Both the position numbers and the translations under genes were made by a program. A stretch of 64,000 nt of DNA from Chamaea fasciata (taxonomy: Eukaryota; Chordata; Aves; Passeriformes; Sylviidae), in NCBI GenBank assembly GCA_029207755.1, contig JARCOQ010000003.1, forward strand, positions 99,470,982-99,534,981. The letters run 5' to 3'. This document shows, piece by piece, positions 49,105 to 60,370 of this stretch (the stretch's first letter is position 1; each line of letters starts with the position of its first letter). The notes under the pieces were generated by a model that saw only the letters and a list, made by a program, of their open reading frames with translations, did not search any database and was not told where the DNA came from.

Positions 49105-50118
49105 TTAAGAGGAAATAGGGTAAATAACTGGCACTGTTCTGTCCCCAACTGCCTGTACCCTGTTTAGCTGTAGGCTGACTGCAAGTCAGACCAGGCAGTA
49201 TGTGACATTTGTCAATAATCTTCTTGGGGAAAAAAAAACCCCAACATCTAAACAACTCTGTGATTCAGTAAGGGAAGTCAGGAGGGATGGGAGCCAAAAC
49301 TGACATATAATGCAGAAACGCAATCTGGAAATTTGGGTTGGAGGGAATTGCTTCTGCCTCCGCTGAGATGAGTCTGTGGTGGAGTAGCCCATGATGTATT
49401 TAATGAAGGGCCTGGCTGGCATGCAGTTTTCTCCTTTGCACAAGCCTCTTCTGGCTTCTGTTGATTTCCCTGCTGTTTCCCTGAATCTGGCAGGGATCAC
49501 TGCTTGCTAGGATAACATCAGTCAGGGATAAGATTCTTGTACAGAAGGCTTCAGGCTGTCAATGGTTTAACTACCTCTTTGCAGCTGTGTTCAATAAATA
49601 AACCTTTGGGGATTCTCAGAATGAGGTTTTTCGAGGTGTGGAACAACAGTTAGTCACTGCAGACCTAAGCTACTAATGTAGGTCCTACTTTTCAGAGTCT
49701 GCTCCAAGTGTTTCTGTGCTATAAGGAGAGCTCCAGCACAGCAGATATGCAGTGAATATGTATAGGTCAGCATGGAGCATTTTCTAAAATCCCACAAGAA
49801 AAATCTAAGGCAATATGTGTGTTCATTTGGTAGGATTTCTGTGGCTTCTGTGAGCTCTGATGTCTCACAGCTAAGGTGTGATGTTCCTGCTTGGGCAGGA
49901 GCGTAAGTCACAGCCTTCCAGACAAAGATGTTCATCTCTTAGTCACTTGGAGAGTTTAATTTAAGTTCCCAGGTGAATATCTTGTTGCGCTCTCAAGGAC
50001 TTGTTGACTTACCTGATAGACTGATTGCCAAGGGAAACTGGGAGAAAACAGGGCAGAGATCACACCACCATCCTGACAACACCCAGAAGACCCACTCTCC
50101 TTTGTTTTAAGCTGGTGA

Positions 50119-50140
50119 TTTTTTTTTTTTGGGGGGGGGG
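50119..50140. repeat. Poly-T (12) followed directly by poly-G (10)
   Basis: A T12/G10 junction, followed by a TTG-rich stretch to about 50170. Low complexity, just upstream of a plus-oriented CR1 copy. Confidence 0.95.
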
Positions 50141-50235
50141 AAGTGCTGGTTTTGTTGTTGTTGTTGTTTTGGGGGCTTTTTTGGTAGTTTTTTTCTTTTC
50201 AGGATTTAAATTGTTTTGTTTGGTTGGTTTTTTTA

Positions 50236-50505
50236 ATGGTACAATGTGGGGTAATGGTTTTAAACTGAAGGAAGGTTGCTTTGGACTAGATGTAAGGAAC
50301 AAGTTTTTTTACCACAGGAGCGGTGAATCACGGACACAGGTTGCTCAGAGAGGTAATAGATGCCCCATCCCTGGGAACATTCAAGGCGATGTTGGAAGGC
50401 ATTCTGAGCAACCTGATCTAGTTGAAGATGTCCCTCCTCATTTCAGGGATGCTGGACTGTATCACCATTAAAGGTGCTTTCCAACCCAAATTATTCTATG
50501 ATTTT
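50236..50505 (+). mobile_element. CR1 LINE 3' end, plus orientation
   Basis: This is the only CR1 copy in the window on the plus strand. The sequence reads AGGTTGCTTTGGACTAGATG near 50273, GGTTGCTCAGAGAGGTAATAG near 50340, GATCTAGTTGAAGATGTCCC near 50416, and ends GTGCTTTCCAACCCAAATTA then TTCTATGATT at about 50502, which is the canonical CR1 3' terminus. The upstream part retains a degraded ORF2 tail. The TTCAC microsatellite begins 66 bases past the end. Confidence 0.95.
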
Positions 50506-50517
50506 ACATGCACAATT

Positions 50518-50555
50518 CTTTGTTATTTCTTCCCTGCTTTGTTATTTCTTCCCTG
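50518..50555. repeat. Perfect 19-bp tandem duplication
   Basis: CTTTGTTATTTCTTCCCTG is repeated twice without gap (50518-50536, 50537-50555). It lies between the CR1 end and the microsatellite. Confidence 0.95.
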
Positions 50556-50570
50556 CACCTGGCTTTGCAT

Positions 50571-50660
50571 TTCACTTCACTTCACTTCACTTCACTTCAC
50601 TTCACTTCACTTCACTTCACTTCACTTCACTTCACTTCACTTCACTTCACTTCACTTCAC
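50571..50660. repeat. TTCAC pentanucleotide microsatellite, 18 perfect units
   Basis: Ninety bases of uninterrupted TTCAC. All three forward frames are open, because the unit lacks a stop in any phase, giving artefact peptides built of H, F, T, S and L. The perfect array suggests recent expansion and likely length variation between individuals. Confidence 0.98.
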
Positions 50661-51767
50661 TGTTACAGGTTAAATTCACCAAGCAGTGTCAAGGTGGCTT
50701 TGTGAATGGATGTTAAGTACCAATGATGCAGCAACAGGCTTCAGGTTGCAAAAATTTATGTTGGAAGGTTGTCTAAGTGAACTGTAGAAGGGAAACCCTG
50801 GAGGCAGAGAGCTGGCAGGAGTTGGACACCTACTAAAAATGCAGGCTGCTTTACAGCATGTGAAATCAAAGCAGCCTGGGAGCCTGTTGAAGTTGTTCAG
50901 TCAATAGATGTAGAAGGTGTTCCAAATAAGCAATACATGGCCTCTGAAGAATGTTTTGAACTCCTCCCTGTTGCTGTTTCCTGATACTGTCAGTGCTTGG
51001 TGTTTCCTCCATGCTCTGGCATTATTACTATTCTCATAGTTACTGGAGGTGTTGCAAGCACATTGCTTAGGTGAAATGGAAACGGGAGAGGTGCCACTGG
51101 AGGAATCTGAGGCAGAGAAAGGAGAGCAGCAGTTTGTGCTGTGGACAGCATCAGTCTCTCTCAGCAATACCAGCCTCTCAGGTGATGCACAGTCTGAGGT
51201 GTTTCTGCACTGCAGCTACAGCAGGGTATCAAGAAGAGCACTCGAAATTAGCTTTTACATTAGCCAGTATCAAATTTCCTAACTGTAGCACCCTGGAGGT
51301 CAGGAAGGGCTGGAAAACCTGCCCAGGAGCCTGTGATGGCATCTGAGCTCTCTTGAATCAGGTTGGCAGTGCTCTTGGGTAGTGACTGTCCTTTGATGGC
51401 CAGAGTGAACTGACCAACAGCTCTGCTGGAATATAGGGGCCTAGAGCCCTCTGTTTCTGCCAGGGAGTTAATTTCCTGGCATTGTGGGTTGAATCATATG
51501 TCGAGGTGGGCTCCAGGCATGGTGGCTTTTGGACCTGGTGTGAAAGATGGGGAGGAGAAGGAGGTGGGACATGAGTGGGAAGAGACTGTGCATTAGGTGA
51601 AGGGGTGCGTGGACATACTCCAGAGCAGTTGGGCAGCCAGCACAAGTGCTGGCATGGCTGCATGTGCCGTCTGAATGCATCCACAAGCAGGTGCAGGAGT
51701 GAACAGCCAAAGCTGAGGTGTGGTGGTGGGTGATGAGTGACCTGGCTGGGGGGACTGGAGGAAAGTT

Positions 51768-51835
51768 AGAGTAGAATAGAACAGTTCAATTGTAAAGATC
51801 CTACAATGATCATTGAGCCCAACTACAAAGCAAGT
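51768..51835 (-). mobile_element. Short CR1 LINE 3'-end fragment
   Basis: The plus strand reads AGAATAGAACAGTTCAATTG, then AAGATCCTACAATGATCATT and GAGCCCAACTAC, matching the reversed 3' terminus of the CR1 family with an ATAGAACAGTTC tail. Only about 70 bases remain. Confidence 0.85.
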
Positions 51836-53160
51836 GACTGGACAATTAGTTCTTGGCTGTCCATGGAGTATTGCTACCCACGTGTGAAGGGGATGGCAAA
51901 GTTGTGTGTCCTACAAGCCTTCATCAGTTTGCATTTGCAAGAAAAAGATAAAAAAGGTCCACCCCATGTTTTAAAACAGCAGAGTCTACTTGAAAGAGAA
52001 ATTGCAAACAAGGGAGTGCAGAGACTTAATGTAGTCCTGGGAGTATTTCCACTGCTGCATGTGGCGTTTGCAGGCAGGTCACGCCATCCACAAATGTGGC
52101 AATGTTAATAACAGTATTGATTTGTCCTAATGCAGTTATGAAAGCTGAACCTTGGAGGTGTGGGAGGGCCTTATTGGTAATTGGCATCAAGATTGATGAA
52201 GGATAGTATCAGCCAAAGGGGAGCAAATGGAGGCTTGAACAGGGCATAGTAAAATAGTGACCAATACAGGAAGAAAATTGCCCACAGCCCTTGAGGCTTC
52301 TCCATCAGGTAGGAAGAAATCTCCTTAAAATGTAATGCCTGTGACTCAAAGTAAAGGAATGGGGTTAAAATCACTTTGAAAAACAAGACAAAAGCAAAGG
52401 TGTCTGCTGTGTCTTTGGTGCAAGCCAAGGCCTGTCCAGGGATTCTGCAGGACATGGCAAAGCTGCAATGCCCATGGGGCCGGCAGGGGTGGGTGATATC
52501 TGACCCTTCAGAAGGAGTTTTACCCCTGTCAGATCAAAACCTGTTCTGAAAAAATAATTTGCCACTTTGGTTTCTCAGGTCTCTCAATTAAGGTCTTTCT
52601 GTAAGGAGGATCTTTACACATGATTATTTGGAGCAGTATTCTTCTTAAGCTTTTTTGCTAGCAGCTCTGAAAATAGTAGACTGATGCACTCATGTCTTCC
52701 TGCCCAGCCTCCAAAAGTTTCTGACATCTCTTCCTTTAATTCTGCTTTGTGATTGAATTTCTGCCATGAGTTTCTTCTGCTAATTCATTTATAGCATACT
52801 TTTAATTGTCAGTGAATTTGAATACTGCATGGACTGTAAACAGAAAGTAATGTGTGCTATCTAGTTACCTTGTACTCCTGCAGGTTGGAACAAACCTATA
52901 TATGATTTCAGACGTCCCTGAAAGTCTTTTGGGATGCCAGAATCCAGCATCTGGACTGTGAAATTCCATTTACTTCGAGTACATACATATGGCCAAATAA
53001 TATTGCACTATTTGGCTTGTTGGATGGGGAAGGTACAACAATTTTGCAGTAGCAACACAGAAGACAAATTAAAAGAGTTTGTGGGTTGTCTTTCCTGTTT
53101 TGCCATTGACCAGTTTCACTCTTTATCTTGTTTTTCCATTGGGGTTCATTTGTTTTGCAG

Positions 53161-53186
53161 CTTGGAGAAATAACATCCATCACTCT
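53161..53186 (+). other. Candidate 26-bp microexon
   Basis: A very good pyrimidine-rich acceptor, CTTGTTTTTCC through TTTGTTTTGCAG, ends at 53160. GTAAGA follows at 53187. The 26-bp insert would shift the frame if coding. The strong acceptor is the only real support. Confidence 0.12.
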
Positions 53187-53306
53187 GTAAGATAAGGATA
53201 CTAAGTTTTTATCATAAAAAGATGTTGAATCTAAAATGATTTGCTTAAATGTTTTTGGTACTGCCAGGTTGCAACATTTATGAGTGCCTGCCCAGGGTTC
53301 TCAAGA

Positions 53307-53338
53307 GTAACAGAAAATTTCATGGTAACAGAAAATTT
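53307..53338. repeat. 14-bp direct repeat, 18-bp period
   Basis: GTAACAGAAAATTT occurs at 53307-53320 and again at 53325-53338, separated by CATG. Local duplication. Confidence 0.9.
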
Positions 53339-55877
53339 ATTGGAATTTACTTCCTGGGACTGGTGTAATTAAAACCTGCACTGATGAGGGAACCTACCAG
53401 GATAAAATAAGAACACAGTAATTTAGGGGCACACACTTAAGGAGTTTTCTCTTTGTCTTTATTTTCCCTCCAGACTCTTTAGGCCCTAGAGAAGTTTGTT
53501 TGAAACTGCACCCAGATAATGGGAAGATGCATGTGGGAAGGCTGATCTTCAGTACAAGCCATTCAACCAGCATCACTTGCCCATAATCAGGGGAGAGGGC
53601 ACCTTCAGGGGATGACTGATGACCCCATGACAGGGCAGGATACCCTGAACTCACTTCTGTGACACTTGTGTTGTTCTTGTGATTTGTAGAAGGAGCGGCA
53701 CTTCAGCTGGCTGCTTGTCTTCTTTTCAATTTCTTCTTGGTGTTTACTTCTGGAAGCGTGGAGAGTCTGTGAGGTTACCATAACAATCAAAAAGCAAAAT
53801 ATATACTGCTAAATTTTTTAAAAGGAGGAGATGGAATTGCAGTGCAGTCACTCTGACTTTTATTACAGTGTTTTTCTAGACGTTGATAAATTATTTCCCA
53901 CCTAGTCATCTTCTGGGTGCTTATGAGTAACAGCATGGGTTAGTTTGGAACAAATAATGTCAGACATCCTAATTACTCTCTGGAGCAGCCTAACAGGTAC
54001 TGTAGATAGAAAAAGAGCAGATTATATGATTTACTCCAATCCTAGTTAAGTTTTTGGTAATGTTTTGATATTCATAGAAAAAAAGCTAAGGAAAAGAATT
54101 TTTGTTGAAACTTTTTGAGAGTGCAAGGTAGATGTGCTGACCATGATCCAGACTTAGCGGCTGTGTGTGATCAAGCTTAGAAATAGTGTTGGGTGAGGAT
54201 TTCCAAAAGCGGACCCTGTGCCGTGGGTCATTGTTATAGATGCATTTGATAAAATACTGGTTCAGACTCAACAAGAAGCACCAAACGAGGGGATGTTACA
54301 AGTACTTGGGGGGAGGAAGTTATTTGATTTTCAAGTAGCTTTGGACAGAACCAGAAGATAACCTTGGAGGGTCCATCATTCTCACCAAAAGGCTTTAGTG
54401 TGGGTTTGCATTTATCTCTGGTGGATGGGTTGGCTGTACAGAATACTCAGGGGTGGTTGGAGGGCCTCCACTGAAAAGTGTTGTGGGATCATGGTGGGTC
54501 ATACATTGCTCTTCCAGCATCATCCTGCCCCAACAGCAGCAGACACACTTCCATAAACAGGAGGATGGACTTTGTGTCCAGTGTTGGGATCTCCTGTTGC
54601 TTTTGGCTGGAGTACTAAAGCCTGCATGGGACACTGCACCTGATGGAAGATGTAAAAAAAATGAAAAAGTCTGGTGAGGATCTGAATAAGAGGACTCAAG
54701 AGGAAAGATGGGAAGGAATAAGGGTGTTTGGTCTGGAGAGAAGGTGTAGGATTGGCATGAGGAGTTTACAGTGTCAGCAAACAGCAGCAGCTCGCTGTAA
54801 GGGATGAAATATGAATCCCTGTGTCTGTAGGAGTTAGGGCCAGTGGAAATGAATGTGAGTGGTATCATGAAAAGCAGGAACTCCTGCTTGTAGGGATGGT
54901 GAAGTATCAAAGGAGACTGTTGGGAGGCTTTGTCTGGGATGTCTGTGGCTGGGGCTTGGCATTGGGCAGGCCACATGTGTGTGTTAGGAGTGGGCTGGAG
55001 GCACCTGGGAGCTAAACACAGTGGGATTTTGTTTGCAGAAGTTACACGGTCAGATAAGGATCTGGTAGAAAAGAAGTTGGTGTATTGGGTTGGAGAAGAT
55101 GAATTTTTCCAAGCTGAGCTTGGCCTTGGTGGTGGAGGAAAATATTGGTTAGCTCTGTGAGAGAGGGAATCAGAGCAAGTCACTTGCTTTCGATTTTCTA
55201 ATCCACAGATTTTGAGAGATTAGGAATCACGGGAGAAGGTGAACCTTGCTCCTGGTGCTCTTATCTGTGACTCCTTAAAGGCTGATAAACCCTCAGCATT
55301 CAGAGCTGACAGATGCTGATGGGATGCAAATCACATATTCTTTTTCCTTGAGAAACATGCTCAGTGAAAGAAAAATGATTTTTAACCTTTCAAAGCAATG
55401 CTTAGTGGCTGCAGTAACTTGGAACTGGCTCTCATATTTTTTGTTTATTTTGTTCCAGTTTTTACATTTTGGTGTAGTAATATTCTTTGGTTTGAGCCAA
55501 GCAAACCTTCTAAGTCGGAACTTGATACTTGCTTATTTTGAAAGATGACTTTTTACAAAAGAAAATTTAAAGTAAGATGCATGATTTCAACAGATTATTA
55601 AACATCAGAAGAATTTGCTATCTGAATTCAAGACAGATCTGTGCATTTTTCAACATGGAATTTTTTCTTATTTCAGGACATATAAAAAAATGCAAACACA
55701 CAACAAAGCTGTTTCCCATTGTAGGGTAAGAACTGGAGCAGGATTTTTGCATGTTTAGACTATTTCTGGTTTTTTTTGAACTGGGAATGGTAGCTTTTAC
55801 TGGAGAGGCCAATAGTGTGAAGATTGTCACTTAGAGAAAAGCTGTAATGTAAAGCATGTTTGGTTTGTGTCTTCCAG

Positions 55878-55924
55878 GTAATCAAGCCCTGTGGACTTTC
55901 TCTGAAGAGATTCCAAAATAGGTG
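55878..55924 (+). other. Candidate 47-bp exon
   Basis: The tract TTTGGTTTGTGTCTTCCAG gives a good acceptor ending at 55877, and GGTG followed by GTGAGTAC a good donor at 55925. Of the three frames only one is open, VIKPCGLSLKRFQNRW. This is the best-balanced splice pair in the presumed intron. It could be a small coding exon, an alternative 5' UTR exon, or chance. Confidence 0.25.
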
Positions 55925-58900
55925 GTGAGTACTTTGCAGAGCCTGCTCCTTTCAAGGCACTCTTTAATTTAGTAACAGTACCAGCTTTATTTTTTGTTCA
56001 GCATTGAGTGCAGAAGTTTGCATTTTCTGAGTTAATGACGTGCTTTAATTTTAAAGCTGGCAGGGCTAATCTTTGAGCAGGAGTTTGTTGTCAAAATGTT
56101 AAGCTTTGCACTTAAGAACAACCTTTGCACTAAAAATAATTTCCTGAGATTGGAGAAGTGAATTGCTACGTTTTAAGAAATACTTGACTTTAGGGAAAAT
56201 CTGTACAAATTACGTTGTATTTTTTAGTAAAAGCCTACACATCCCACTGGGCAGTGTTTTCTGTGTCAGAAAGCAGCCTTAGGATTTTTTTCCCTTCTGT
56301 TCTGTCCAAGGTATTAATCTAAAGGAATGCAACTTCCAGAGAGTTAAATGAGCTGCATAACCAATGCTAATCTCTGCCACATGTGACTGGTTTTGTTCTG
56401 CCTGCACCCAAGGCTTCCATGCATTTTATTTGTATGCACTTCATTAGGTTCTTATTTGTGAGTAAGTGAAACATTAAATCAGTCAAGAGCTGCAGGAGTA
56501 TGAGATTGCTAAGAACTGCCAATGTGGTGCCATTTCAGGTGCAAAGCCACCTTTTATGCTGATGTCAGTCAGTGCAATTTCTTTTCCTCTGCTGGTGCTG
56601 GTCTCTCCAATGGTGCCTGCTGAGACTCTGCTCTGTAACACCCTTTGCTGTTTGTTTTTGTTGTTTCTAGAGAAATACATACTCTGTTTCCTTTTTCAAT
56701 TCTAGATTTCTTCCCCATGAGATTAACCAAATTATATAATTACCCATTAATTCCTCAGGAAGTTCATTCTTTCGTTGCATTTCCCTAGTGCACAGGATAC
56801 AAGCTATTAGAGCTCTCGTGTGTTCAGACTGACTAATGAACTATGGCAGAATGCCCCAAATGTCTAATGGACTTCTCTGTCTTCCAAATCTGTGTATTTC
56901 CAACAGATCAGATGGGTCTGATACACATGGTCCCAGGTTGATTTGGAGTGTCCATACAGGTGAAATGTAGCCATCTGCACTGGTAATTTCTCAGCGTGGG
57001 GGAGGATGATGGGAGTTTGGTGTGTCTGTCAAGCTAAATATGTGTTCATTGTGCTAGAAAATGGTTACTTTGTGTTTATAAGGGGCTTACTTAATACCCC
57101 TTAAATGTATATGTTATCAACTACATCTTTCATCAATGAAAACATTCCTTACTTAGTAAGCTGTCTTACCATTATTTTCTGTATTCAGGCTTATGTTCCT
57201 AAAACTTGAGTTTTAAAAGCCCAAATCATAAATCCCATGTGCCTTTCACCAAAATGCTCTTGTGAGCTATAGCTTATGAACTCCTCCTCATCCCCAGCCC
57301 TGCAACTAGGATGGGATGTGTATTGTAAACCTGCATGGTTTGTATTGCTAATTTCTGTATTGGGACCTGATATTCAGTGGATCTTTTTTGAGAGGTTGAA
57401 AAATGAAACAAAACTCTTCTTCTGAGGACACAGAAGAGTATGAGATGGATGAGAGTAGTACCATGTGTGTAAAATCCAGGTAATTTTAAACTTTAAATTG
57501 TACTTAAATCTGGATTTTATTGTTTTCTTGTTTCAAGTAACACCTGAATAGGGTATGAGTAAAAAAAAGACACTTGTTGTTACTCTAGACTGTTTCTTAA
57601 TATGTCTGTCTCCTGGATAGTCTCTTTGGGTAGTGCTTTAAAAAGCTCCTGTGGTCTTTCAGTGGAGTTTGAGGTCCTGATGCACTTTTGCTAACAGAGA
57701 TTAGAGTTGTTGGGTGCTTGTACATCACATTTTTTGATGCTTTAATGGTCTGTATTCCTCACCTTTTCAAGTTCAGGTGTGTCCATGATTTCAGTTTGGG
57801 AATTTATATGACCCATACCAGAAGAAGGTACATCTCCAGAGTGTAATAGCTCCTCTATGAAGTCTTACAGTGGTCTGGCTGCATCAGTTCCTGTTTAACA
57901 TGTAGTAAGAGACAGACTTGAAAGCAGACCAGTGCTGAGCCTGATGGGCATTTTCCCAAATGTAATGTGTGGCCAGTGGCACGTGGATGGCTTCAGAAAA
58001 AAGTATGAAACTAAAATGTGTATGAGCATTCCTGAATGTAGCTTGAATTTCACCCCAGCTTAGCACATCTGTAAGTGAGGGTGCTGGCCATGGAAGTGGG
58101 GAATTGGCATTTGGATGCTCTCCTGCTGGGATACCACAGGGTCTGATGCAGCAAGCTGCTTACCTGTGTTTCTGCCTGTAAGCACATAAGCAGCTCTGGG
58201 CAGAGAAGACCAGGGAGCCAGACACATGATGGGAGATGCACCCACCCTGTGCAGGACACCTGAATGGACCACTGGGTCAGGGGCCCCATGCCTTGACATG
58301 TTTGTGGGTGCTGCTGGAGTGACTGTGCTGGGAGGTTGGAGCTGAGATGTGGTCAGGAGAGCTGTCTCTTTCTCGGGGGCAGTGCAGGGAGGCTGTGGAG
58401 GTGGCATTGCTGTAACCTCCTTGCTGTTCTGGGGAAGCACGTAAGTGGCTGTGACCCAGGGCTGGGGAAGGCAGAGGATGGGACGTGAGATGGTGTGAAC
58501 ATCATTTCAGAAACTGCCTGTTGCTTGCAAGGACATGAGGCTCTGAGTCTGGAACAGAGCTCCTCGCTCCTCTGGTCCAGAACTGGTGTGTTTGATGCAA
58601 TGTGAAACTTTTTGCAGCCAGACTGACAGGTCTGTCCTACCAAACTGGCTTTGAGAAACATTCTCTTTTTAAACTTAAAGCTAGGTTGAAACCTCTGCAG
58701 CCCTTGTGTTTGTGGGAAGAGAGGTCCCCTTGAATGGGAGGTTGCAAGAAGTACTGGAGGGCTGAGCTTCTCAGCATATCTCAGGATCACCTGTGGAAAG
58801 ACATGGAAATCAGGGAATGTTCCTGCCATTGGTGCTGGGAAATTTGTTGGAAATATGCTGTATGTTCTGTGCACAGAGCAAGGCCATGGGCATCTCCCCA

Positions 58901-60305
58901 TGACCTGGCTCTGTCCATCGCTAGAACATCTCCTCTCACCAGGATCTCCTCATCCTTGAGTCCTGGTGCCTTTCAGCTTGGCTCTGCCTCTACTGCTCTT
59001 GTCATCTTTACCCTGCCTTCTCTACAGCCCACCTGTGTCCCCATATCCAAGATCCCATGGCATCATGCTTCCTGTGAACATTTAGGCTCTGCAGAAAGAA
59101 AAAACCCAACAGCAGTGCCAGGCTGAGCACCAGGGCAGAGGAGAAGGGAGCAGGCAAGATAAGTGGGAATTTGAGGCTGTTTTCTCCTTCCCCTGGGCAT
59201 CATCTGCTCTACAGCCTTGAAAATCTGCTTTGTTTCAGAACTAAAAACTCAAGTCCTCTTGGGGAAAGGGAGACCTTTCTGTTAACTTTTCCAGTTACCT
59301 TTCCCTGCTGTCTGGAGGGGACTGTAAGAGCTACATATCTGCCATACATAAAATTATACCGTGGGTACAGGGAGGGGAGATGGAAGCGCAATTAACTGGA
59401 AAATGTGTCTTAAAAAAGAACAAATGGGGAGCACAATAGCAAATGAAGTACCTTTTGTGGGTAGCTTATGTAACAAAGCAATTGAAAATAATTCATTATG
59501 GTTTAACTTGTCTTTAATCAAAGCTTCCAAATTTCTCCTTAACCATCCTTTAAAATTGCTATTTGAGTCTTCAGCTTTTACATTCTTATTATAAATAGGT
59601 TTTACTGATTCTCCTCTGTTGAGACTTTTCTATGTTTTACTGCACATTTGCTTTTCATATACGCTGTTTGCTCATTCAAGGATGTTAAGAAAAAAAACCC
59701 AGAATGACTGTGCAACACTGCTGTTTGGCTGTGTTTGTTTTTATGAATGAATCTTCTACTTGAGTGCTCACAGGCTTTGGGATTGCTCACTTTTCAAAGA
59801 CTTCTAAAATTCAAACTTTTTCCTAAATTCTTTACTGTGATGGGGAAAAACTAAAACAGACTTTCCTTTTAAAAATTAAACTCTTATCCAAGACTTCCAA
59901 GCTGAAAGACAGTGGGGCTCTAAAATTGCCCTGTTTTCCCCATTGTGCACTGTGCTCCCCCAAACAGCACCTGCCTTCTCCATTTTGTAGAGATGTTGTT
60001 ATATAGCATGAAAAAGGAATGGCTCCTAAGGCAAGTATCTCGTGTTGATTCACTGCTATACAACTGTTCATCCCCTAAGAGTGTGGGATTACAAAGCATT
60101 ATCATGCTCAGATTGACTCAGGTAGTACTATTTTTATTTAAGCTGTATTAAGGTATCGTTGTGAATCTTTGGTCTTGAAGCATGGGTGTAATACGATTTA
60201 CTATTTTTATAAAAAATCAACATGTCTGTACAAATCCTGTCCATGGCGAGAGCTGCAAAGATTAGTCATGAACTCGACACTTTTTTTTCCTCTCTCCTCT
60301 ACAGT

Positions 60306-60370
60306 GAGTTGTTACATTTTTAATTTTCCTGTGACCTCCATTGTGTTGGCCAGGCTCAGAATAAAATAAG
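60306..60370 (+). other. Possible cryptic terminal exon
   Basis: A very strong acceptor (a run of T and C through CTCCTCTACAG, ending near 60305) is followed some 55 bases on by overlapping AATAAA signals in AGAATAAAATAAG. This is the pattern of an intronic polyadenylation exon, but no coding frame or further support exists. Confidence 0.12.

Noticed and set aside
50422..50716. Repeat peptides made of H, F, T, S and L in three frames
   Set aside because: Direct translation of the TTCAC microsatellite. All phases are stop-free. Not a repeat protein.
53661..53815. Possible exon after the TTGTGATTTGTAG acceptor, open for about 40 codons
   Set aside because: No usable donor before the stop and a leucine- and phenylalanine-rich peptide without a family. 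Too weak to list.
54395..55183. 262-codon minus-strand open frame, among the longest in the window
   Set aside because: It opens on GTG with no ATG for about 70 codons, has no domain, and lies opposite a purine-rich, G-rich plus strand where minus-strand stops are depleted. No splice or promoter context.
58353..58901. 182-codon minus-strand frame with an overlapping 126-codon frame
   Set aside because: Two overlapping frames in different phases on the same strand, both proline- and serine-rich without a domain. Chance.
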